A DNA stretch of 64,000 nucleotides from Triatoma infestans (GCA_011037195.1 JAAEAF010002366.1:1-64000); one strand, 5' to 3'. Shown: positions 22,628 to 33,565, counted from the stretch's first letter. Translations and numbers: made by a program. Notes: a model not told the origin generated them from the sequence alone.

Positions 22628-23638
22628 CTTACTAGCAAAGTAATGGAATGTATCATCACCAATAGATTAGACTGCTTTTTTGAAAGTAAGAACCATTTAT
22701 CACGCTTCCAGTTTGGTTTCCGAAAAGGTCGATCAACAGTGGATGCTTTAGTGGTACTAGAAAGTGAAATTCAAGATGCTTTTCTAAACAAAAAATGGTT
22801 GCTGCTATATTTTTTTATATTAAAAATGCCTACGATACAGGGTATGGAGCAGGAACGTTTTAGAGACCTTAAATCAGTGGGGGCATTGGAGGCCATATGC
22901 TTAAATTTATCAGTAATTTCCTTGTCAACAGAAGATCTCAAGTAAGAGTTGGAAATAGGTGTTCCAACTTTTTCCCCTAAAAATGGATTACCGCAAGGCA
23001 GTATATCGAGTGTCTTCTTGTTTAAAGTAGCAATTAATAGCATAGCAGACTGCGTACCTGCTCCAGCTAAATATTTATTGCATGCAGATGATTTTACTGT
23101 TTAAGTCACCGTCAATACTGTTCAACAGGAGGAATCTATATTACAAAATGTATTCTGGTGGTTGGTTCCGCAGAGCTGGAAAGCATCAGAGACATTTTCC
23201 GTGGTAGCCTGCTTATTTTGTGGTCATCGACCGGTTTCGGGCGTTCGCCCATCTTCAGGATGCGTTTTTTAGACAGTGTGACAACACAGACTCGCACAGA
23301 GCAAACTTAGTTTCACACTAACTGAGACGTATTTTTAAAAAACTAAACTCTTAAACTAGGTCAAGGGATGTGGCCAGATGGGTGGGAAAACACGTGTTTG
23401 GGTTGTTAAAGGGCAAATTTTTCTTACAGTGGACACAACAAGTGGGGGTCTAATCTTTAAACTCTGTTGTTGGAGGGAGATTTACTTACAATTAACTAAC
23501 CAAAACAGAATATAAAAATGCACAAAATAAAATTAAATGACGATTAAACTAACTTTTTTTTTTTTGTTTTCATATATATATATATATCTAAACTAGTAAA
23601 GTTAAATATCTAGTAACTTATAAACTAGTAAATTTATA
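22628..23638 (+). repeat. Outer palindrome arm, left
   Basis: Inverted copy of 33566-34582. It includes the RT fragment (22640-23103), the junction CTGGTGGTTGGTTCCGC (about 23154), the hammerhead-like unit and the Penelope-like 3' untranslated region up to CTAGTAAATTTATA. Differences from the right arm include a short gap near 22635 and an intact against broken GAAAC box. The arm ends at TTACTAG outside and at TTTATA inside. Confidence 0.8.
22640..23103 (+). pseudogene. Non-LTR reverse transcriptase fragment (left arm)
   Basis: The first frame gives KNHLSRFQFGFRKGRSTVDA and LVVLESEIQDAF, the RT palm block with the FGFRxGRST signature. After a frameshift, NGLPQGSISSVFLFKVAIN and LLHADDF appear; the latter is the YADD catalytic block with Tyr changed to His (codons 23081-23092). 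Order and spacing fit a Jockey/CR1-like RT. The same frame continues further upstream in the right-arm copy (34060-35190, minus strand), so this copy is truncated on its 5' side by the Penelope-like end at 22627. Confidence 0.72.
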
Positions 23639-23728
23639 TATACCTAGTAGATTTAAAACTAAAGTTTGTTTAAGAACTATTTGTTGCGTGTGTAATGTTT
23701 GCACTGGTAATTGTGTTTCTGTTGCTAT
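23155..23728 (-). mobile_element. Penelope-like element 3' region with hammerhead-like unit
   Basis: Downstream (leftward on the minus strand) of the GIY-YIG pseudogene: an AT-rich 3' untranslated segment (23340-23700), then the hammerhead-like unit. On the minus strand this reads CTGAAGAT, GGGC-GAAC-GCCC (23239-23250), then GAAACCGGTCGATGACC, and ends GGAACCAACCACC. In Penelope-like elements hammerhead motifs lie in the terminal repeats, so this links the short dispersed GGGCGAACGCCC repeats of the window to this family. Confidence 0.65.
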
Positions 23729-24535
23729 TGTGGGATGAGTGTTTTGAATAATGGTTCACTGGCAAATTTTGTCTGTTCATTTATTAAGTTTTGTGTCTTG
23801 CGTTTATATATTTCGAGTTGTTCTACTATGTCAAGTCGTCGTCCTTTGTGGCCAGAGTGTGTATCGCTTCATCGTGGTGGTGTTTGTTTGTTAGTGTTTA
23901 GGTGATTGGCGTAATTTGAGTCAACTTTGTTGTATTTGTATGATCTGATGTGTTCGGTAAATCGTTCCTTGATTTTTCTGCCGGTCTGCCCCCGTAAATG
24001 TTGTCACAGTCCGGGCATTTCAGCTCGTAAACCCCAATGCTGTCATACACGTCAGTGAACTCGGCACGAGTGCGGAGTTTATTACCTAATTTGTTTTTTG
24101 TCCGGAAGGATGTCTTAATGCCCAGTTTTTTGAAAAAATTTGTGAGTTTGTACGTGTGGCTTCCAATATATGTGAATGTGGCGAATTTGTCTGCTGTTTC
24201 TTTGTCAGTCCTATTTCGGTGGTGTGGTTCGTTTTTGAGGAGTTTATTAACGATGTTTGTATTGTACCCATTGTTTTCAGCTATTTTGTAGATTGTCTGC
24301 AATTCTTGTGCGTGGTTCGCGGGTGTGAGGGGTGTGTATTTAAGTCTGTTCGTTAGGTGTCTAAGTGAAGCTAGTTTGTGTTGAGTGGGGTGGTTGGAAT
24401 TGTGCGGTATGATAGCATCTGATGTAGTTGCTTTTCTGTATATTCCGTATTCTAGTTTATGGTCGGTTCTTGTGAGTTTCATGTCTAAGAAGTTGAGGGT
24501 GTTGTTCGTTTCTTTTTCGTATTTTTTTTTCAAAA
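23729..24535 (-). pseudogene. Penelope-like RT C-terminus plus GIY-YIG endonuclease, frameshifted
   Basis: The minus-strand frame 24626-23898 reads LNFLDMKLTRTDHKLEYGIY and later HPTQHKLASLRHLTNRL, the RT region typical of Penelope-like elements, then a linker with NKLRTRAEFTDVYDSIGVYE. Next is LKCPDCDNIYGG, the start of a GIY-YIG nuclease domain whose usual IYIGQTG has become IYGGRPA. Frameshifts follow; in other frames SGHKGRRLDIVEQLEIYK and KFASEPLFKTLIPQ lead to a stop at about 23728. Penelope elements combine RT with this nuclease to nick targets. No N-terminal RT half is present. Confidence 0.75.
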
Positions 24536-24957
24536 AACTGGGCATTAAGACATCCTTCCGAACAAACAACAAATTAGGTAACAAACTCCGCACTCGTACC
24601 GAGTTCATTGACGTGTATGACAGCATTGGGGTTACGAGTTGAAATGCCCGGACTGTGACAACATTTACGGGGGCAGACCGGCAGAAAAATCAAGGAACGA
24701 TTTACCGAACACATCAGATCATACAAATACAACAAAGTTGACAAATACGACAAAATTACGCCAATCACCTAAACACTAACAAACACAAACCCGATGACAT
24801 AACGACCACGATGAAGCTAATACACTCTGGCCACAAAGGACGACGACTTGACATAGTAGAACAACTCGAAATATATAAACGCAAGACACAAAACTTAATA
24901 AATGAACAGACAAAATTTGCCAGTGAACCATTATTCAAAACACTCATCCCACAATAG
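24530..24957 (+). pseudogene. Penelope-like GIY-YIG fragment, head-to-head copy
   Basis: Starting at an A/T-run junction (TTTTTTTTTCAAAAAACTGG, about 24521-24540) the plus strand repeats the last part of the same element: KKLGIKTSFRTNNKLGNKLR, RTEFIDVYDSIG, a frameshift, LKCPDCDNIYGG (again shifted) and the C-terminus EQLEIYKRKTQNLINEQTKF ending LIPQ and TAG at 24955-24957. It is shorter at its 5' side than its mirror partner and carries its own substitutions. 3' untranslated sequence continues to about 25045 and is cut by the minisatellite. Confidence 0.72.
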
Positions 24958-25079
24958 CAACAGAAACACAATTACCAGTGCAAACATTACACACGCAACA
25001 AATAGTTCTTAAACAAACTTTAGTTTTAAATCTACTAGGTATATATAAAAGTAGAGGGAAAATAGGGCAGCTGGGACAC

Positions 25080-25392
25080 CTTTTTTGTCGTCGAACTGGA
25101 CGGCCACTTAGGCCACGCCCCTTTACCCCCACCCCTTTCTCACCGAACTGGATGAGCACTAAGGCCACGCCCACTTACCCCCACCCCTTTCTCACTGAAC
25201 TGGATGAGCAATTAGGCCACGCCCACTTACCCCCACCCCTCTCCAACAGACCAATCATAGAACGGGACGGCCACTTAGGCCACGCCCACTTACTCCCACT
25301 CCTCTCCAACTGACCAATCACCGAACTGGATGAGCCCTTAGGCCACGCCCACTTACCCCCACCCCTCTCCAACTGATCAATCATCGAACATG
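25080..25392. repeat. Minisatellite, left array (about 52-63-bp units)
   Basis: About five units built from CTTAGGCCACGCCCACTTAC, CCCCACCCCTCTCCAACTGA and CCAATCACCGAACTGGATGA. The first units lack the CCAAT part and are shorter. CCAAT boxes lie at 25251 and 25314, 63 bp apart. This is the reverse complement of the longer array at 33005-33530. The ORFs over it (24978-25313, 25175-25423) are products of the repeat. Confidence 0.85.
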
Positions 25393-26532
25393 TATTCTTT
25401 TGTTTATTGAACTTTGTAATCAAAACAAAATATATCTTGCCTGTCCGAACATGTTAGTTACTTATTAAGAAAAATGCCCAGAAACTACAATGAGTCATCC
25501 AGGAAATGGTTTATTAATACTTAATCCTATTATTTAAAAATAAAACTTTGTACTCATTACCTTTCTCGCCTGTCCGGACATGTTACCACAGGTCTTTTTA
25601 GCATGTTTCTTAATACTTAATCCTATTATGAAAAATGTAAGTATATACAATGACTCATCTAGGAAAAGTTTTATTTTTATTTATTTCTAACTTATCTTGC
25701 CTGTCCGGACATGTTATTACATGTATTTAAACATAAACTTTGCATTAACAGTATTATTCATTATAAAAGAAAAAAAATCTTATCTTAATCCCTATTTGTG
25801 ATTTTTGTTTATTAAACTTTGAACTCAAATGAACATATCTTGCCTGTTCGAGCATGTTACTCACGTTACAATATTTTAATCCTACTATGAAAAAAATATT
25901 TGTATATACAATGAGTCATGAACACCTGCCCAACCTTGCAAAAAGTTTATTATTTTTCATTTCGAACATTGTTAATACTTAATCTTGTTAAGAAAAAAGT
26001 ATGTTTATGATAAACAATGTTAAGAGATAAGGAGAATATTGAACACCACTAGAAGCTATCCCCACTATTCTAGTGACGTCATTTTCTCAACCAATCAGAA
26101 TGTAGAACTATTGTATCTCGGTTATGCGCACTAGCTAATGGAATTTCGGCTCATACACTTAGCCAATAGGAATGCAGTATCTACATGCAGCTTAATAATC
26201 AATTATTTTCATCATAACCCAACTTTAACAAGAGTTACTTACCCCATCCAACTGCCTGCTGCTCACATTTTAACACAACACACGCATTCCGAGATGCTGA
26301 CAAACTCCAGAGAAAACTGCCCATCTATAACTTATTATTTTCTCTCTATGACGTCACAGCCAATTTGCTGTCTTCTAAATCTACGACGCATGTGCAGTGA
26401 TCGATCTAGCGAATAACCATTTCACCACCTAATACGCATGCTCAAAACACTAGCCAGCCATTAGAATTGCAAGTTTCAAACTTCTAAATCTACTACGCAT
26501 GCGCTGTAATCTACGTATGAGAATACTTTTTA
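25391..26532 (+). repeat. Inner palindrome arm, left (1.14 kb)
   Basis: Near-perfect inverted copy of 30459-31599. By eye I see only a few differences, for example near 25713, 26421 and 26494. It carries four spaced copies of a motif TTGCCTGTCCGGACATGTTA (two with the 10-bp palindrome TGTCCGGACA at 25571-25580 and 25702-25711), TGACGTCA at 26074-26081 and 26349-26356, and several CCAAT boxes. A 92-codon frame (26138-26416) is identical in the other arm but shows no domain, and near-identity of the arms explains it. Confidence 0.88.
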
Positions 26533-29500
26533 TATTACATGTTGCGTAGCCTAACTAAACCAGCCTCCAAGGCCATTTGTCTAACTCTAATCGTATTATA
26601 TTTTGCCCGACCCACCTAAAAATAAACGTTTGGCTAATTGTGACCAAGATATATACTAGAAATGATGCATTAGTGTATTGCAAACTATATAGTACAAATA
26701 GTTGAAATTGGTGTGATAGGGGACCGGAACTTCTAGTGATTCACCTATATATCCTACTGAACTTAATAGGAAAATGAAATAATTAAATAAAATTGCATTG
26801 GTTAGGAAAGATGATGTCAGATTTTTTTATATTTTTTTTTTTGTTCTTTGAACATCACCTTTATAAATGAAAATGTAATGCCCAGATTCAATGATAGGTT
26901 AGAATGCATGTTGGAACCTGTACACGTACAGCCCCTTATACATATAATATATAAATATAAGAACACTTTTAATAGAACAGCATGAGGATGACACGTATAT
27001 TTTTATTTTTATTGGTTGCAAAGTGAAGTTTTACAGTCCAGAGAGAAATACTTCAGAGAAGCAAGGCTACTCAATGATGTTGCTAGATGGCACAGCGTAC
27101 CAATCAATCGAGAGACATGTGTTTAAACCATTTGATTATCAAGTAAAATATCCAACCGTAAAACGAAAATAATTTCAGGTACCTCATGCGAGACTGAAAT
27201 AGTCAGGATATTATAGAGCGAAAACATACTTAAATATATAACACATTTTCAACCGTGCAAGTGCTGGATCCGCGCTCAGGGAGTCAACAATAACACCCTC
27301 CACAATCGGAAGCAAGTCATCAAGGCTGATGCCAACATTGCCCAAAAAGGCGGACGTCTCCGTTGGAATGACACCTCTCGAGCCAAACCACAGGCCCTGC
27401 ACCCTGTCTCCAAACTGGTCTCTAAATTTTTCTTTGAAATACGCTTCTCATAAATTTGGCCTAAAAAGTATGTTGAGACATTATGTATCTGGCAACTTTA
27501 AGCCTTACAGCCTAAACTAGGGTAACTAGGGTGGAGGTGTTAGGCGTTCATTGAGAATGTTTGTGAAAAATCTTAGTGAAGATTCCCCAAGAGAGTTCCA
27601 AGCCTTGGAAACTGTGTATATGTTTTTCCAAATATTCAATCGTTAAATTCACCTTACGCAAATATAAATTATTTGCCAATGTTTTCTAAGCTTTATCATG
27701 ATAATGATTATGAGTAAGAGATCAAAAAAGAAGAATATTTAGAATGCAATATGATTGTATCTCACACGATAAATTTAGATGATTTGTTCTTCGTAATATT
27801 ATAGTAAACATTTTCGCTTTTTCTTAGACATTCTAGAGAACTGCGAGATAACCTTTTCTAGAAACCCAATTTTTTTTTTTTTTTTTTTTATGAGATATTG
27901 GGGCGGTGCAATTAAATTTTTTCATGAATTCATTATATTAATAAGGTTAACCTGCAATTTTTTTTTGTTTTCATGCACACTGCTCGCAATATGGGGGGAT
28001 TAGTTATAACAGCCCTTTGGATATATTAATTTTTATATTACTTCCTTAATTTTGTACTACAAGTTTATGTTCAAAATTACTTTTCTCCTACTTTTTCATA
28101 CATGGACTTCAAGATTGTAGTGATTTCAAAGTTTCCCGTTTCCCCGATCTCATTTAATGTTAGCCAAACTTAATAGAGCAAATTGGTCATTTAGGGAGAC
28201 ACAACTGGTACAATTTTTATCAGAAAGATTGTATTTGGCCCAATTTAGGACCTAACAGTCAAAAAAGAAGTAACGCATTTGTATTATTATGTTTAGATGG
28301 ACTTGTTAGAAAGCATCATTGTATTCTATTTAAATATTTCAATGGTTTTCTCACGATTTAACAAGCTCAATAGACAGAGAAAATAGGCTTGTTGAATCAC
28401 CCGCTTATTCGCTGATTTTTTCTTGTCTGAACATGTATAAGATTTCATTTGATGAACAGTAAACGATGAGCCACCTTATCATTTTAAGACTTACATAATG
28501 TAAAATGACACAATACATTGTATTCTGTCGGACTTAACAAGACGTTCGTATTCTTGTTCTATCATTTTTGTGCAACAGTAATAATTTTGCTGTGGATTTT
28601 CGCATTTCTGCACTATTTTTTTAAGAAAATGCATATGCTATTTCGAGTAAATTATATTTAGCGATGTTACCGCTCATGAATACTGAGAATGTTTTTACTT
28701 TTATTGTGTTTATTCTTAATTTTACAGCGAATTTTCACATCTCTTCATAAGTTTTCATGATATACGTATGCTATAATCTATGTCGTTGTTGTTAGATATG
28801 ATAAATGTTTAGTGTTTTATTTAATGTGTTTGCATTCAATAATGTATCCCAAATATTTAATCAACCTAATGTTTCAGATAAATTATGATTTGCTTCAATA
28901 AATATATTATGGAGGGTTCTTAGTGAAATTACATTTATAAGGGAAAAAGTGTTTGGCCATGGAAGTCTCCTTGATATTTTTCAATATTAGTTTAATTATA
29001 ACACGTTGCTTGCAGCCATCGTTTCTGATAGTGGATTTTCTAAGGACAACAAATTTTGGATCGAATATATAATAAAATAGACTGTTTTCTTTAGAATTTA
29101 GAACCACCCATCAGATCCAGTTACGGAACAGACATCTTAAATTAAGCATATTTGACTGTAAAAATAATGTGACCAGCTACACAGATTGCCAGGCATGAAT
29201 ATTATAGCGCACATAGTGGAACCTAAACGAGGATGAGATATACAGAAATGTTTTTTAGTTAAGAAGATTAAGAAACTTATCCATGCGTTTCATTGTTTAC
29301 ACTTCAGATTGTATGTTAATAAAATCAAAATTTCCAGCATGTAAAGGTGTTGAATCTTGAAAAAAAAACACGATAGACTATAACTAAAAACCTAGGTTAG
29401 TGGGGGAAAAAAATATGACTGTTTAGACGTGTTGTGACCTGTTAGAAGAGGTGTAACTTGAGACAGTCTAGATGGGGGCTGAATAGTTACATATGATAAT

Positions 29501-30458
29501 TAGCACAAAATTTAGGACTTGCATTTCATAAGCTAACTAGTAAGTGTTGTCATAATATTGTAAGGTTAGAGAAATTGTGTGCGTGAATTGGTGGCATTGA
29601 AAGAAAAATTTTCATTTCTAATCTTCACTGCGACAAGTTACATCATATATGATCCAACAAGCTAAGTTATATGCTGCCGTACTACAACATATGGAGAGCA
29701 GTTTTTCTACCAAACAGATTTGTTTTAGAGATTACCGATGAGATGTTCAGAAATATCGATTAGGTCGGAGGAAAATATCTACTTTGTATTAGGTTTTTGA
29801 TAAACAGATAAGACATGAAATAAAATTTGGAGTGATTTGTATAATTCACTTTTTGTGAATTTTTAAATAAAAAGGTAATAGTTTATTTATTCAATGGAAT
29901 TTTAATTATATGGTGAAGAAACATATATAAAATTTGGTAAGTATATTAATTTTAGCAGAAAGGAAATGTGAAATGTAGCTGGCTGAAGCTTGATCAGGCA
30001 TGTTGAGACATGCATGGTAACTCATAATAACCATAGATATTAAAAGAGTATTTCTTTCTTTTTTATTATATTCGAAATACTATTGGCTAACATGGGTGGC
30101 GTGATGTGAGGGGTGGGGATATGTATGCTGTTTATAGACAAGAATTGTTGTAACTTGCATGGTGAGTCATCATTTTAATTGATAAAACAATGGACAGTGG
30201 TTTTGGTTTGTATACAGATGGATAAATAAGTAAAAAGTGTTCTCATAAATCGATGATAATCGATATACTAGATTGATATGTATAATCGTTATGCTTGATC
30301 TATACATATACACACATTAGCTTAGTATAATTTATATCTTCCACAGATTGCAACACCTGTATAAAGGTTCTATTGGCTAAAACTTGAGTGTTGTGCATGC
30401 GTAATATATGGCGAAATAGCACTTGCGCAGAAGGTAGAAATCCTATTTGTTATATAAG
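26533..30458. other. Spacer of the inner palindrome (3.9 kb)
   Basis: Mostly AT-rich and without recognised genes. A GC-higher island at about 27180-27510 has a minus-strand frame (27211-27402) with GLWFGSRGVIPTETSAFLGN and ISLDDLLPIVEGVIVDSL. This looks protein-like and could be the C-terminal region of an unidentified retroelement protein. Another minus-strand frame (28907-29107) is not recognised. No rRNA, tRNA or exon was seen. A T-run lies at 27870-27889. Confidence 0.5.
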
Positions 30459-31599
30459 TAAAAAGTATTCTCATACGTAGATTACAGCGCATGCATAGTA
30501 GATTTAGAAGTTTGAAACTTGCAATTCTAATGGCTGGCTAGTGTTTTGAGCATGCGTATTAGGTGGTGAAATCGGTTATTCGCTAGATCGATCACTGCAC
30601 ATGCGTCGTAGATTTAGAAGACAGCAAATTGGCTGTGACGTCATAGAGAGAAAATAATAAGTTATAGATGGGCAGTTTTCTCTGGAGTTTGTCAGCATCT
30701 CGGAATGCGTGTGTTGTGTTAAAATGTGAGCAGCAGGCAGTTGGATGGGGTAAGTAACTCTTGTTAAAGTTGGGTTATGATGAAAATAATTGATTATTAA
30801 GCTGCATGTAGATACTGCATTCCTATTGGCTAAGTGTATGAGCCGAAATTCCATTAGCTAGTGCGCATAACCGAGATACAATAGTTCTACATTCTGATTG
30901 GTTGAGAAAATGACGTCACTAGAATAGTGGGGATAGCTTCTAGTGGTGTTCAATATTCTCCTTATCTCTTAACATTGTTTATCATAAACATACTTTTTTC
31001 TTAACAAGATTAAGTATTAACAATGTTCGAAATGAAAAATAATAAACTTTTTGCAAGGTTGGGCAGGTGTTCATGACTCATTGTATATACAAATATTTTT
31101 TTCATAGTAGGATTAAAATATTGTAACGTGAGTAACATGCTCGAACAGGCAAGATATGTTCATTTGAGTTCAAAGTTTAATAAACAAAAATCACAAATAG
31201 GGATTAAGATAAGATTTTTTCTTTTATAATGAATAATACTGTTAATGCAAAGTTTATGTTTAAATACATGTGATAACATGTCCGGACAGGCAAGATAAGT
31301 TAGAAATAAATAAAAATAAAACTTTTCCTAGATGAGTCATTGTATATACTTACATTTTTCATAATAGGATTAAGTATTAAGAAACATGCTAAAAAGACCT
31401 GTGGTAACATGTCCGGACAGGCGAGAAAGGTAATGAGTACAAAGTTTTATTTTTAAATAATAGGATTAAGTATTAATAAACCATTTCCTGGATGACTCAT
31501 TGTAGTTTCTGGGCATTTTTCTTAATAAGTAACTAACATGTTCGGACAGGCAAGATATATTTTGTTTTGATTACAAAGTTCAATAAACAAAAGAATACA
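30459..31599 (-). repeat. Inner palindrome arm, right
   Basis: Mirror of 25391-26532, starting AAAAAGTATTC and ending AAAGAATACA. TGACGTCA lies at 30636-30643 and 30911-30918. The minus-strand frame 30576-30854 is the same 92-residue frame as in the left arm. Confidence 0.88.
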
Positions 31600-33000
31600 A
31601 AGTGATTAAGGTAAGAATAGATATATATATATTTTATTAGTACAAAGTTTAATTTCAAAAGGTGATGCAATAACTGGTAGAAGTAATAGATAGTGTTGTT
31701 TTCTATTAATAAATTATATTCATAAAATCGATATTAATCAATATGGATAATCGATATTTGCAATTGATATATTGCGATTGGCAATGGTACACTATAGGCT
31801 GTGAGACGTTATCTGAATGGGGGATTTGTCTAGAAGGCAGTGGTAATAAATATGGCAGTGGCAATGGTACACTCAAGAATTGGCTGTGACGTCACACGAA
31901 TAATATATTGAAAAGGCAGTGGTTTTGTTATACAATATAATAAAATCTATATTTCTAATCTATAAGGCGGCGGCAGATATGCGCATGCCCCAACTAGCAA
32001 TGACGTCATAGGAGTGGGGATAAACGTTACTATAGTAGATTGTTTTGCTAGATTAGATGCAGGTTCAGTTCTGTTGTCATGTTGCACGGTATGACGCAAT
32101 ACGTACAAATCTAGTATTTCTCCAAGTTTTGGCGAGAATATGAAATAGACTACCATGCTCAGTATAATAGAATTAAGTTTAGCAGTGGAGTGACATCATC
32201 AAATATGTTTTATTATGTGCCTGTCAGAACATGTCGATTTCAGTTCGGTTATCTTCGGCAATGTTCGGTTATGTTGAGGCAATGTTCGGCTATGTACAAA
32301 TCTAGTATTTTTCCATGTTTTAGCGAGAATATGAAATAGACAGGCTTTAAGATGCTCAGTATAATACAATCAAGTTAGCAGTGGTGTGACATCATGTTGA
32401 GACATTTTCCGTTGCAGCTATGTACAAATCTAGTATTTTTCCATGTTTTAGCGAGAATATGAAATAGACAGGCTTTAACATGCTCAGTATAATACAATCA
32501 AGTTAGCAGTGGTGTGACGTCATGTTGAGACATTTTCCGTTGCAAGTTTGTACAAATCAAGTATTTTTTTTCGATGTTTTAGCAAGAGTGAGAAAAAAAT
32601 TAAAATGAACATGTTGAGACATGTCTTATTGCATAGTATGTCTCAATACGTACAAATCTAGTATTTTTCCAAGTTTTGGCGACAATATGATTAGACAGGC
32701 TTTAACATGCTCAGTATAATAGAATTAAGTTTAGCAGTGGTGTGACGTCATCAAATATGTTTTATTACGTGCCTCTCAAACCAAAAATGTCGGTTTCTAA
32801 AAAAAATTAGTTCGGTTATCTTCGGCAATGTTTGGCCAGCACCTAGAAGCATTTGCGCGTGCGCAGAATTGATGTAAATAAGGGCTCATAATTTGGTTAG
32901 CTGTGGTGTGACGTCATACACGGTAGTACATTTATAACTCACCAGAATGCGCATTTGAGAAGACCTTAATGACGTCACGTAGCCGCCATCTTGGTTTATA
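31600..33000. other. Right-side-only segment with CRE-like sites
   Basis: Lies between the inner arm and the minisatellite, but the left side has no counterpart, so it was either lost on the left or gained on the right. It contains the 32095-32830 tandem array and six TGACGTCA octamers. ORF 31947-32156 has no domain. Confidence 0.6.
32095..32830. repeat. Tandem array, about 100-190-bp units
   Basis: Five units start with TACGTACAAATCTAGTATTT or a variant, at about 32100, 32294, 32418, 32549 and 32650. They continue TTAGCGAGAATATGAAATAG, CATGCTCAGTATAATA and AGCAGTGGTGTGACGTCAT. Two adjacent units (32294 and 32418) are nearly identical. The first and last carry TCAAATATGTTTTATTA in place of TGTTGAGACATTTTCCGTTG, so two subtypes alternate. 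Confidence 0.8.
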
Positions 33001-33004
33001 GCGG

Positions 33005-33530
33005 GGCAATAGGGCGTGTCCTAAGGTGGTGGGAGTAAGGGGCGTCGAAATCGCTGATTGGTTGATTTTAAGAAGAGAGGAGGAAAGGGGCGTGGCTTGA
33101 GACCTCATCGAAGTCGCCTATTGGTTGATGGTAAAAAGAGTGGGGGGAAAGGCGTGGCTTAGGATCTGGTCGAAATCTCTGATTGGTCAGTTGCAGAGGA
33201 GTGGGGGTGAGTGGGCGTGGCTTAGGTGTTCGTCCAGTTCGATGATTGGTCAGTTGGAGAGGAGTGGGAGTAAGTGGGCGTGGCTTAAGGCTCATCCAGT
33301 TCAGTGATTGGTCAGTTGGCGAGGTGGTGGGGGGTAAGTGGGCGTGGCTTAGGTTTTCGTCCAATAGGTGATTGGTCAATTGGGCGGGGGTTGGGGGGTA
33401 AGGGGCGGGCTTAGGAGCGCGTCTCTGATTCGTGATTGGTCAGGGGAGAGGTGTTCAGCTATGGTGGTCATCAGGCAGGGAGCGGGGGTAAAGGGGGCGT
33501 GGCTTAAGTGGCCGTCCAGTTCGACGACAA
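33005..33530. repeat. CCAAT/GC-box minisatellite, right array
   Basis: Seven ATTGGT boxes (inverse CCAAT) at 33057, 33120, 33182, 33245, 33307, 33371 and 33435, spaced 62-64 bp. Most units continue CAGTTGGAGAGGAGTGGGG, GTAAGTGGGCGTGGCTTAGG and CGTCCAGTTC. Each unit thus pairs a CCAAT box with a GGGCGTGGC (Sp/KLF-type) box about 35 bp away. The array abuts the Penelope-like 3' end at about 33540. Confidence 0.88.
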
Positions 33531-33565
33531 AAAAGGTGTCCCAGCTCGTACAAAACCACACTACT

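Larger units (their letters stand above)
26074..32977. promoter_or_regulatory. Cluster of ten TGACGTCA (CRE-type) octamers
   Basis: Perfect TGACGTCA at 26074, 26349, 30636, 30911, 31887, 32001, 32515, 32743, 32909 and 32970 (first base each). The octamer is the consensus of CREB/ATF-type bZIP factors. Near misses TGACATCA occur in the tandem array. I noticed none elsewhere in the 64 kb. Four are mirrored by the inner arms; the remainder are in the right-only segment. Whether they act as regulatory sites is inference. Confidence 0.55.

Noticed and set aside
24037..24642. Plus-strand ORFs at 24037-24291 and 24156-24356.
   Set aside because: Antisense to the Penelope-like minus-strand frame. 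Only 24530-24957 is truly plus-strand Penelope sequence.
26138..26416. Identical 92-codon frames at 26138-26416 and 30576-30854 as a duplicated gene.
   Set aside because: They coincide with near-identical palindrome arms, so identity is expected from the DNA. No domain, splice or start context supports coding.
25391..32620. p53-like half-sites (GGACATGTTA, AGACATGTCT) in the arms.
   Set aside because: Most deviate from the RRRCWWGYYY consensus. The TGTCCGGACA palindrome explains the repetition without invoking p53.
25080..33530. Classical Foldback (FB/Galileo-type) DNA transposon.
   Set aside because: Long inverted repeats with internal subrepeats fit, but the outer ends are Penelope-like 3' regions and mirrored RT debris, not FB termini, and no target duplication was found.
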